In this document: positions 5,518 through 12,912 of the stretch, in pieces
Numbering within the stretch: position 1 is the first letter of the stretch
How the letters are laid out: the number at the start of each line of letters is the position of its first letter
The notes under the pieces: model-generated
What the model saw: the letters and a program-made list of their open reading frames with translations, nothing else
Database searches by the model: none
Told to the model about the DNA's origin: nothing
Program-made: the position numbers and the translations under genes
Assembly: GCA_003542385.1 (NCBI GenBank)
Contig: DPKT01000225.1
Location: 1 to 15,474, forward strand
DNA: 15,474 bases
Reading direction: 5' to 3'
DNA from: Desulfomicrobium sp.
GTDB lineage: Bacteria > Desulfobacterota > Desulfovibrionia > Desulfovibrionales > Desulfomicrobiaceae

Positions 5518-7629
5518 ATGAGAGACGTTTATCTTCACGCCCTGTTTTCTCCCAAGGCCATCGCGGTCGTCGGCTCCCTCGACGGCGCGGGGGCTCCGGC
5601 CCGTGTGATCCTGGCCAATCTCGAAGGCTCCGGGTATCAGGGGAGGATCGTGCCCGTCAATTGGACCGGCGAGCGCCCGGCCGACGCCTTGGAGTCCCTC
5701 GGGGACATCGATCTGGCCGTGGTCTGCCTGTCGCCCGAGGCCGTCCTCGACGCCCTGGAACGCATCGCCGACAAAGGCATCCGCACGGTCATCGTCACCT
5801 CGGCGGGGTTCCGCGAGATCGGCGGCAAGGGCTACTACCTCGAAGAGGCGGTCATCCAGCTGGCCGAGCGCCGGAACATGACGCTCCTGGGGCCCAACTG
5901 CCTCGGCGTGGCCTCCTGGGCCGACCGCATGAACGCGTCCCTCATCTCCCGCCTGCCCGCCGAGGGCAACATCGCCTTCTTCTCGCCCTCTGGCTCCATG
6001 TGCAACGCCATCCTTGACTGGGCCGCCAGCGAGGAGATCGGGTTCTCCAAGTTCGCGAGCCTCGGCAACAGGGCCGTCATCGACGAGGCGTCCATGCTCC
6101 AGTTCCTGGCCGAGGACCCGCAGACCCATGTGGTCATCGGCTATCTCGAAGGCATGAACAACGGCCGCCGCTTCGCGCGAATCAGCCAGACCATCACCCG
6201 CGAGAAGCCCGTCATCATGCTTCAGGCGGGCATGACCGAGCACGGCCGCAAGGCAATTTCTTCCCATGTCGGCGCCCTGACCGGTTCCGAGCGCGCCTAT
6301 CAGACGGCCCTCAAGCAGGCCGGCATCATCCAGGTCGACAACCTCTCGACCCTGTTCGACCTGGCGCGCATGTTCGGCACGCAGCCGCTGCCCAAGGGTG
6401 CGAGCCTGGCCATCGTGACCAACTCGGGCGGGGCGGGCATCCTGGCCGCCGACGGCATGGCCGGGACGAGCCTCAATCTTGCGCGTCTGGGACGGGAGAC
6501 GTCCGAGCGGCTGGGGGAAATCCTGCCCAGCCACATGCAGGCCTCCAACCCCGTGGACATCGGCATGCAGGCCTTGCCCGAGCAGTACGCCCGCGCCGTG
6601 GAGCAGGTCGCCCGCGACCGTCAGGTGCACATGGTCCTGGTGGTCATCGCCCCGGGGCTTGGGGTGGACATGACGGCCATCGCGAAGGCCCTGGCCGACC
6701 TGCCGAAAACCCTGGACGCTTCCATGGCGGTCTGCCTGCTGGGCCAGGAGGGCGTGCTGGAGGAGAAGCGGTTCCTGCAGCGCAGCGGCCTGCCCTGCTA
6801 CTCAAACCCCAAGGCGGCCCTGACCAGCCTCGAGGCCATGATTCGCTACGCGCAGTGGAAGACCACCGCCTATCCCGTCGAGGTCTGCTACCGCCGCGAC
6901 AAGGCCAAGGCCGAGCGCTTCCTGGAAGAGTACCTGGAGATCGGCAAGACCGAGCTTTTCGGCTTCGAGGTCCAGCCCCTGCTGCAGGCCTACGAGCTGC
7001 AGTTCCCCCGGACCGAGTTGGCGCGCACCAGCCGCAGCGCGGCCAAGATCGCCAAGCGCCTGGCCTGCCCCGTGGCCCTCAAGATCGCTTCCCCCCACAT
7101 CGAGTACAAGAGCGACGTGGGCGGCGTGGAACTCGGCCTGCAGACTCCGGAGGAGGTGCGGCAGGCTTTTCTGATCCTCACGTCCAGGGTGCAGTGCCTG
7201 CGCAGCGAGGCCTTCATCTCGGGCTGCCTCGTGCAGGAAATGATTCTCGGCAAATTCACGGAGGTCTGCATCCGGGCCCGCCGCGATCCCAAGTTCGGCC
7301 CCCTGGTCCGCTTCGGGCTCTCGGGCAGCCAGGCCGAGATTTTCCAGGACTATTCCCTGCGACTGGCCCCTCTGTCCCTTGAGGACGCCGCGGGCATGAT
7401 GCGCGAGCTGAAGGTCTTCTCGCTGCTCAAGCGCGAGCGGGGCCGGGACGCCCTGGACTTGCGGGCCCTGGAGGATGTACTGTTGACTGTGTCGCAGATG
7501 ACGCTGGATTTCCCCGAAATTTACGCTTTGGAATTCGACCCTGTCCTGGTGACCGCGCGGGGGGCGTGGATCGCCGGGGCGCGGATGTCCCTTTTGCCGC
7601 ATGCCGAAGAGCGGGGGCGTGACCGATAA
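5518..7629 (+). CDS. Acyl-CoA synthetase, ADP(NDP)-forming, fused alpha-beta type
   Basis: 703 residues. The order is CoA-binding Rossmann domain (~7-130; SPKAIAVVGS, TLLGPNCLGV), two succinyl-CoA-ligase-like flavodoxin domains (~150-450), then a C-terminal ATP-grasp domain (~480-700). The expected phospho-histidine is His250 in SSHVGALTGSERAY. ATP-grasp landmarks include PVALKIASPHIEYKSDVGGV, RRDPKFGPLVRFGLSG and the end motif ALEFDPVLV. The family interconverts acyl-CoA, ADP and phosphate with acid, ATP and CoA in the cytoplasm, usually making ATP from acetyl-CoA. The end motif departs from the usual ELDINPL (Asp to Glu, Asn to Asp), and GGRE is replaced by GKFTE, so substrate and direction are uncertain. 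ATG 5518 is chosen because the protein then starts at the conserved domain; AAGG lies 7 bases upstream. A GTG at 5470 lies inside rnc. The next gene is 37 bases downstream and probably cotranscribed. Confidence 0.9.
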   Translation: MRDVYLHALFSPKAIAVVGSLDGAGAPARVILANLEGSGYQGRIVPVNWTGERPADALESLGDIDLAVVCLSPEAVLDALERIADKGIRTVIVTSAGFREIGGKGYYLEEAVIQLAERRNMTLLGPNCLGVASWADRMNASLISRLPAEGNIAFFSPSGSMCNAILDWAASEEIGFSKFASLGNRAVIDEASMLQFLAEDPQTHVVIGYLEGMNNGRRFARISQTITREKPVIMLQAGMTEHGRKAISSHVGALTGSERAYQTALKQAGIIQVDNLSTLFDLARMFGTQPLPKGASLAIVTNSGGAGILAADGMAGTSLNLARLGRETSERLGEILPSHMQASNPVDIGMQALPEQYARAVEQVARDRQVHMVLVVIAPGLGVDMTAIAKALADLPKTLDASMAVCLLGQEGVLEEKRFLQRSGLPCYSNPKAALTSLEAMIRYAQWKTTAYPVEVCYRRDKAKAERFLEEYLEIGKTELFGFEVQPLLQAYELQFPRTELARTSRSAAKIAKRLACPVALKIASPHIEYKSDVGGVELGLQTPEEVRQAFLILTSRVQCLRSEAFISGCLVQEMILGKFTEVCIRARRDPKFGPLVRFGLSGSQAEIFQDYSLRLAPLSLEDAAGMMRELKVFSLLKRERGRDALDLRALEDVLLTVSQMTLDFPEIYALEFDPVLVTARGAWIAGARMSLLPHAEERGRDR
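5528..5555 (-). promoter_or_regulatory. Possible rnc promoter, inside the synthetase gene
   Basis: On the minus strand TTGGGA (5550-5555), a 16-base spacer and GATAAA (5528-5533) each match 4 of 6 sigma-70 consensus bases. The predicted start near 5521 would give a leader of ~15 bases containing GGAG. It is weak evidence alone, but the promoter has to lie in this region because rnc has no other upstream space. Confidence 0.27.
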
Positions 7630-7666
7630 CCGAGCCTCAATATCTCAGTCCTGATCAGGAGGGTGT

Positions 7667-8728
7667 ATGGTAGGAATTTATGTTGGCGCGACGTCCGGCT
7701 ATTCCGGAAAGAACATGATCGCCATGGGCATCGGGCTCAAGCTCCAGAAGGAGGGCTACCGGGTCGGTTACATGAAGCCCGTGGGCGCCCTGCCGCAGGA
7801 AAAGAACGGCGTTCTCGGCGATGCCGACGCGTTTTTCGTCCAGGACATCCTGGGCCTGGCCGAAAATCCGGCCCTGGTCACCCCTGTGGTCGTGGACCAG
7901 GATTTCAAGATGAAGGCCTTCACCGGCAAGTGCGACGACCTCATGCCGCGCATCAAGGCCGCCTACGAGGAGCTTGGCAAGGACAAGGACGTCATGATCG
8001 TGGCCGGGTCGGGCAGCATGTACTCGGGCAAGTACTGCGGTCTGGACGGCGTCAGCGTGGTCAAGGCCTTAGGCATCAAGGCCATCGTCATCGACCGCTT
8101 CGTCAAGGAGCTGAACTACGACTACCTGCTGTCCATGAAGGAGCGTCTGGGTGACCAGCTCCTGGGCGTGCTCCTGAACGACATCCCGCCTTCCTTCAAG
8201 GAGGAGCTCGACACCCTCCTGCACCCCTTCCTGGAGAGCAAGGGCATCAAGGTCCTGGGCAAGATCCCGAGCGACCCCCTCATGGGCGCCATCAAGGTCG
8301 CAGACCTGGCCGACCGCCTCGGCGGCCGCATCATCACGGCCCAGGACAAGTCCGAGCGCGTGGTCGAGAACTTCCTCATCGGCACCATGCAGGTCGAGAA
8401 CTTCATGACGCATTTCCGCAAGAGCAAGAAGTCGGCGATCATCGTCGGCGGCGACCGCTCGGACGTGCAGCTGGTGGCCCTGGAAGGGCAGTGCCAGTGC
8501 CTGGTCCTGACGGGCAATCTCTATCCCAACGACATCATCATGACCCGCGCCGAGGTCCTCGAAGTGCCCATCGTCGTGGTCCGCGCCGACACCTTCACCG
8601 TGGCCAAGAAGATGGAAGCCATCCTCTCCCGCCACAAGCTGCGCGACGTGATCAAGATCCAGCACGGCTCCCAGCTGGTCAGCTCCATCATCGACTTCCC
8701 GTTTATGAAGGACGCCCTGGGAATCTGA
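7667..8728 (+). CDS. P-loop (BioD-like) and DRTGG domain protein, related to the phosphotransacetylase N-terminal region
   Basis: 353 residues in two parts. Residues 1-~205 are a dethiobiotin-synthetase-like P-loop domain: VGIYVGATSGYSGKN (Walker A with Asn16 where Ser/Thr is usual), GYRVGYMKPVGA, and DVMIVAGSGS. Residues ~215-335 are a DRTGG domain, with the diagnostic IIVGGDRSDVQLVALE (GGDRSD at 261-266) and VVVRADTFTVAKKMEAILSR. The same pair of domains forms the N-terminal regulatory part of long phosphotransacetylases; the catalytic PTA_PTB domain is absent here. It follows the acyl-CoA synthetase by 37 bases with a strong AGGAGG ribosome site, so a regulatory or sensing role in acetyl-CoA/acetate metabolism is a reasonable inference, but no reaction can be assigned. 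A 12-bp palindrome (7649-7660) overlaps the ribosome site. A terminator follows at 8751. Confidence 0.88.
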   Translation: MVGIYVGATSGYSGKNMIAMGIGLKLQKEGYRVGYMKPVGALPQEKNGVLGDADAFFVQDILGLAENPALVTPVVVDQDFKMKAFTGKCDDLMPRIKAAYEELGKDKDVMIVAGSGSMYSGKYCGLDGVSVVKALGIKAIVIDRFVKELNYDYLLSMKERLGDQLLGVLLNDIPPSFKEELDTLLHPFLESKGIKVLGKIPSDPLMGAIKVADLADRLGGRIITAQDKSERVVENFLIGTMQVENFMTHFRKSKKSAIIVGGDRSDVQLVALEGQCQCLVLTGNLYPNDIIMTRAEVLEVPIVVVRADTFTVAKKMEAILSRHKLRDVIKIQHGSQLVSSIIDFPFMKDALGI

Positions 8729-8750
8729 AGCCCCGGACCTCAGGCCGAAA

Positions 8751-8784
8751 GAAAAAGCCCCGCAAAAAACGGGGCTTTTTCTTT
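8751..8784 (+). terminator. Intrinsic terminator of the synthetase/DRTGG operon
   Basis: GAAAAAGCCCCG (8751-8762) and CGGGGCTTTTTC (8770-8781) form a perfect 12-bp stem around a 7-base A-rich loop, ending in a T-rich run (TTTTTCTTTT). It lies 22 bases after the stop codon of the DRTGG gene. Confidence 0.9.
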
Positions 8785-8819
8785 TCGGGAGAACGGCGAA
8801 GACATTCTTGCCGGGAGTC

Positions 8820-8996
8820 GCGTTCAGTCGCGGGCCGGGCAAGGTCTGCCGGAACTCCCTCGCGGGCCTCGTAATGCCTCCCGGCCTTGAGCTATGGGCG
8901 GAGGTCAGAGCGCTGTCCGCCACGCGGCCGGGAGGCAAACGATGCCAGGGCTCGGTCAGACAGCCGACAGCCCTTGCCCGGCCCGCGACTGAACGC
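8820..8996. repeat. 177-base nested inverted repeat of unknown nature
   Basis: The outer arms are a perfect 25-bp inverted repeat (8820-8844 and 8972-8996), beginning GCGTTCAGTCGCGGGCC. Inside is a second perfect 12-bp repeat, TGCCTCCCGGCC (8875-8886) with GGCCGGGAGGCA (8926-8937). Inside that is a third stem, GGCGGA (8897-8902) with TCCGCC (8916-8921), capped by CAG-AGCG-CTG. The segments between stems are only loosely complementary. No convincing gene lies in the 8785-9060 gap, and no target-site duplication is visible at the edges. It could be a REP/MITE-like element or a structured RNA; sequence alone does not decide. Confidence 0.6.
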
Positions 8997-9042
8997 TTGC
9001 GGTTGCGCGTACGGTTGGGGAAGATCTGTACATGAGGTTCAG

Positions 9043-9060
9043 GGGCGGGTTGAGCCGCCC
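9043..9060 (-). terminator. Possible terminator hairpin after cimA
   Basis: On the minus strand, GGGCGG-CTCAAC-CCGCCC begins immediately after the cimA stop codon. The stem is 6 bp and GC-rich, but no U tract follows, so it may be a weak or Rho-assisted terminator or only a 3'-end stabilising hairpin. Confidence 0.33.
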
Positions 9061-10680
9061 TCAGATCTCCCGGATGGCCTGGGTCAGCTTCTTCTGGTCG
9101 TCCTTGAAGAGCTTGTAATTGATGGAATCCTCAAGCGCCTGGCGGCTGGCCTCGATGATGTTGAAGGACACGCCCACCGTGGTCCAGCGGCTCTTCTGGT
9201 CCCCGGATTCGATCAGCACCCGCACCACCGAGGCCGTTCCGCTGTGGCCCTCTTCCTTGTTTGCCACGGCCAGCACCCTCACCTTGAAGTCCAGCAGGCG
9301 CATTTCGCCCAGATTCGGGTAGAAGCGCTCCAACCCCTTGCGCAGCGCGCAGTCCATGGCGTTGACCGGGCCCTTGCCCGTGGCCGCCGTGTGCTCGACC
9401 ATGCCGCCCACGCGGAGCATGACCGTGGCCTCGGTGAAGGGCTCGACGCCCTCGGTGAAGACCGAGTCCAGGATGCGGAAGCTCATCAGCCGGAAATAGT
9501 TGCGCGCCCGGCCCAGCACCCGATTGACGAGCAGCTCGTAGGAGGCTTCGGCGGCCGAGTACTCGTAGCCCTGGTCCTCTCGGTTTTTGAGTTCCGTCAG
9601 CAGTTCCAGGACAAAGGGGTCGCCCTTGTCCAGTTCGAAGCCGTACTGCTTGGCCTTGTAGAGGATGTTGGACTGGCCGGCCAGGTCCGAGAGGATGATG
9701 CGCTGCTTGTTGCCGACCAGCTCGGGTTCGATGTGCTCGTAGGTGCGCGGGTTGCGGCGAACGGCGGCGACGTGCACTCCTCCCTTGTGGGTGAAGGCCG
9801 ACTGGCCCGTGTAAGGCTGGCGCTTGAAGCAGCGCAGGTTGGCCACTTCGGCCACGAAGGCCGAGGTCTCGGTCAGGCGCTCCAGATGCCCGGCGGGCAG
9901 GCAGGACAGGCCCATCTTCAGTTCGAGGTTGGGGATGATGGAGCAGAGGTTGGCGTTGCCGCAACGCTCGCCGTAGCCGTTGATGGTGCCCTGGACCTGG
10001 ACCGCGCCGTGGCGCACTGCCGCCAGGGAGTTCGCCACGGCCAGCTCGCAGTCGTTGTGCACGTGAATGCCCAGTCTCGCCTGGGGCAGCCGTTCCCGCA
10101 CGGTGTCCATGATGGACGCGATTTCCTCCGGGAGGCTGCCGCCGTTGGTGTCGCACAGAACCAGGAGCTCCGCGCCGGCTTCCCAGGCGGTGCGCAGGCA
10201 TGTCAGGGCGTACTCCGGGTTGGTCTTGAATCCGTCGAAGAAGTGCTCGGCGTCGTAGAAAAGCTCCTGGGCGTGGGGCCGCAGGAAGGCGAGAGAATCG
10301 CGGATGAGTTCCAGGTTGCGTTCGAGGGTGATCTTCAGGGCGTCGGTGACGTGGATGTCCCAGGTCTTGCCGAAGATGGTCAGGACCGGCGCGCCCGACT
10401 CCACCAAAGCCAGCAGGTTCTGGTCGTTCTCGGCCGCGACCTTGGCGGCGTGCGTGGAGCCGAAGGCGGCCAGTCTGGCCGTGCTCAGCTCGTACTGGCG
10501 CATCTCGGCGAAGAAGCGTTTGTCCTTGGGGTTGGAACCGGGCCATCCGCCTTCGATGTAGGCGATGCCGAGCTGGTCGAGCCTGGTGGCGATGCGCAGC
10601 TTGTCCTCGGTGGACAGGTTCAGCTCCTCGGACTGCGTGCCGTCGCGCAGGGTGGTGTCATAGATCTGGATGGTGTTCAT
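9061..10680 (-). CDS. cimA: (R)-Citramalate synthase, CimA type
   Basis: 539 residues. It has the HMGL-like TIM barrel of the alpha-isopropylmalate/citramalate synthase family: DTTLRDGTQ (8-16), GGWPGSNPKD (44-53), the metal-binding HVHND (206-210), NGYGERCGNAN, and HKGGVHVAAV. The LeuA allosteric dimer domain occupies the last ~130 residues. The start motif IYDTTLRDGTQSEELNLS, the GGWPGSNPKD stretch and the length fit the CimA/NikC-like branch rather than LeuA. The enzyme condenses pyruvate and acetyl-CoA to (R)-citramalate, the first committed step of threonine-independent isoleucine synthesis; the C-terminal domain usually gives feedback inhibition by isoleucine. GGGAG precedes the ATG by 4 bases. 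A 24-codon Ile-rich leader and a terminator lie upstream, indicating attenuation by Ile-tRNA. A plain 2-isopropylmalate synthase is the main alternative. Confidence 0.92.
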   Translation of the reverse strand: MNTIQIYDTTLRDGTQSEELNLSTEDKLRIATRLDQLGIAYIEGGWPGSNPKDKRFFAEMRQYELSTARLAAFGSTHAAKVAAENDQNLLALVESGAPVLTIFGKTWDIHVTDALKITLERNLELIRDSLAFLRPHAQELFYDAEHFFDGFKTNPEYALTCLRTAWEAGAELLVLCDTNGGSLPEEIASIMDTVRERLPQARLGIHVHNDCELAVANSLAAVRHGAVQVQGTINGYGERCGNANLCSIIPNLELKMGLSCLPAGHLERLTETSAFVAEVANLRCFKRQPYTGQSAFTHKGGVHVAAVRRNPRTYEHIEPELVGNKQRIILSDLAGQSNILYKAKQYGFELDKGDPFVLELLTELKNREDQGYEYSAAEASYELLVNRVLGRARNYFRLMSFRILDSVFTEGVEPFTEATVMLRVGGMVEHTAATGKGPVNAMDCALRKGLERFYPNLGEMRLLDFKVRVLAVANKEEGHSGTASVVRVLIESGDQKSRWTTVGVSFNIIEASRQALEDSINYKLFKDDQKKLTQAIREI

Positions 10681-10762
10681 GGTTCTCCCGGGATTATCCC
10701 CGGCTTCGCGCGCCCTGTGCGGGCGGCGTGTCGGGCGACAGGTTGAGTTCCCCTCGAAAGCG

Positions 10763-10795
10763 AAAAAGCCCCCGAACCTTGCGGTCGGGGGCTTT
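10763..10795 (-). terminator. Attenuator terminator upstream of cimA
   Basis: On the minus strand AAAGCCCCCGA (10795-10785) pairs perfectly with TCGGGGGCTTT (10775-10765), and the run continues to five T. The 9-base loop can tighten further by CC-GCAA-GG pairing, a GNRA-type cap. No full-length gene precedes it: it lies 33 bases after the leader ORF and 82 bases before the cimA start, so it must act on transcripts heading into cimA. Confidence 0.85.
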
Positions 10796-10842
10796 GCTTG
10801 CGCGGACGTCCGTGTAGTGCAGGCGCGTCACTCCCCCGACCG
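10782..10842 (-). promoter_or_regulatory. Antiterminator pairing of the cimA attenuator
   Basis: CGGTCGGGGG in codons 21-24 of the leader ORF (10842-10833) is exactly complementary to CCCCCGACCG in the terminator's 5' arm (10791-10782). This 10-bp GC-rich helix would exclude the terminator. A ribosome stalled on the Ile codons upstream leaves this segment free, giving readthrough. A ribosome at the leader stop (10828-10830) covers it, giving termination. The complementarity is seen directly; the switching is inferred from classical his/ilv/leu attenuators. Confidence 0.75.
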
Positions 10843-10902
10843 TGACCCGATGATCACGGAAATCAGAATAATAATGGAAATGGGGGTGGAAACGGTTTTC
10901 AT
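10828..10902 (-). CDS. Isoleucine-rich leader peptide of cimA
   Basis: A 24-codon ORF, MKTVSTP followed by ISIIILISVIIGSRSGE. Seven of 24 residues are Ile (8, 10, 11, 12, 14, 17, 18), with Val4, Val16 and Leu13 as further branched residues. Five of the Ile codons are ATT, a minority choice in this GC-rich window. The ATG is preceded by AGAAAGG, 8 bases upstream. The product is expected to have no function of its own: its translation rate would report Ile-tRNA charging to the attenuator that follows, controlling cimA. Its short hydrophobic core could be mistaken for a membrane peptide, but position, codon content and the overlapping antiterminator sequence favour a leader peptide. It is too short for routine gene callers. 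Confidence 0.8.
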   Translation of the reverse strand: MKTVSTPISIIILISVIIGSRSGE

Positions 10903-10920
10903 GTGCTGCGCCTTTCTGCG

Positions 10921-10949
10921 TTGATGAACAATGGAGAATCGATTGTCAA
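10921..10949 (-). promoter_or_regulatory. Possible promoter of the cimA leader
   Basis: A perfect TTGACA -35 box (10944-10949, minus strand) lies 26 bases after the upstream gene's stop. At 17 bases spacing the -10 would be CATCAA (10921-10926), only 3 of 6. The start near 10914 would leave a leader of ~12-15 bases with the ribosome site at its very 5' end. The short leader and weak -10 keep this tentative. Confidence 0.35.
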
Positions 10950-10974
10950 GCCCGATCTTGCCGCGGGGCGGGGA

Positions 10975-11241
10975 TCACTGGGCGATCTTGATCTCCAGGG
11001 CGTCGATGAACTCGATGCCGTTGTCCCGGCCCTCGTCGCCCAGGACGATGGCCTTGCGGCCGTCGAGACCCGAAGCGTCGATGCCGCGCACGATATAGCT
11101 CGATGCCTCGGTCACCAGAATGGTGCCGGTGCTGGTTTCTTCCAGGATGCCGTGTACTTCGACGGTGTCGCCGGCCAGGACGGCGGCGGGGGCGGCCAGC
11201 AGGATGGCTCCGGCCAGGGCTGTGCATGCGCACATCTTCAT
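10975..11241 (-). CDS. Small exported protein of unknown function, possibly a single beta-barrel (OB-like) domain
   Basis: 88 residues from the chosen ATG. The N-terminus is a signal peptide: MKMCACTALAGAILLAAPAA followed by VLA, with likely cleavage before GDTVEV. The mature part is only ~65 residues and looks all-beta (VEVHGILEETSTGTILVTEA, SSYIVRGIDASGLDGRKAIV, ending IEFIDALEIKIAQ). The alternation and the GI...G.I......Y.V.G spacing resemble small OB-fold periplasmic proteins, but I cannot name the family. The second of two adjacent ATGs is preferred: AAGGA lies 6 bases from it and 3 from the first. Longer in-frame starts (up to 11301) would bury the signal peptide. A sigma-54-like site lies ~90 bases upstream, and the cimA leader begins ~70 bases downstream. 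Confidence 0.68.
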   Translation of the reverse strand: MKMCACTALAGAILLAAPAAVLAGDTVEVHGILEETSTGTILVTEASSYIVRGIDASGLDGRKAIVLGDEGRDNGIEFIDALEIKIAQ

Positions 11242-11340
11242 CATTCTTCCTTCCACTCTCATCTTCTCCTCGGAAATGTTCGGCCCGAATGTGCGCCTCA
11301 TGACCCGAAGGGGTCCGGCGCAGAAGGGCGCGCGTGCGTT

Positions 11341-11357
11341 AGCACAAAATATGCCCC
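11341..11357 (-). promoter_or_regulatory. Possible sigma-54 promoter of the small exported protein gene
   Basis: On the minus strand GGGGCATATTTTGTGCT has GG (11355-11354) and GC (11343-11342) exactly 10 bases apart in a GGCA...TGCT context. It sits in the only AT-rich part of the 11242-11508 gap and overlaps a nested inverted repeat (outer arms 11338-11347 and 11379-11388; inner arms 11348-11353 and 11366-11371). A sigma-54 activator gene lies just upstream. No clear terminator for that activator gene was found in the rest of the gap. Confidence 0.4.
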
Positions 11358-11508
11358 AAATGCAACATATTGAAATTATTGTGCCAACAGGGTCAGTCGC
11401 GGCACCGTTGCAGAATCGGCGATTCTTTTTTTGCGCACAGGCAGCGCAAGAGCGCAGAAGACGGCCTCGCCGGGAAAGAACTGCGGGTTCCTTTTTATGA
11501 AACAGGAA

Positions 11509-12908
<1,400 letters not shown>

Positions 12909-12912
<4 letters not shown>

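Noticed and set aside
8820..8996. 6S RNA as an explanation of the large hairpin
   Set aside because: The size is similar, but 6S RNA has a bulged helix with a defined central bubble. A perfect 25-bp closing stem and no recognisable 6S core motif argue against it.
8820..8996. An integron attC recombination site
   Set aside because: The ends do not carry the required RYYYAAC/GTTRRRY core sites, and no integrase or cassette array is present.
8887..10746. A 619-codon open frame on the plus strand, antisense to cimA
   Set aside because: It is the reverse complement of a clearly conserved CimA protein; its translation is low-complexity (Val/Gly/Gln/His-rich) with no recognisable domain. High GC keeps such shadow frames open.
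10763..10902. A T-box riboswitch upstream of cimA
   Set aside because: There is no long T-box leader, no conserved T-box sequence and no specifier-loop structure; the translated Ile-rich ORF with mutually exclusive helices explains the region better.
11412..11432. AGAATC-GGC-GATTCT followed by seven T as a plus-strand terminator
   Set aside because: The stem is only 6 bp and no plus-strand gene ends nearby; it is oriented wrongly to terminate the minus-strand sigma-54 activator transcript.
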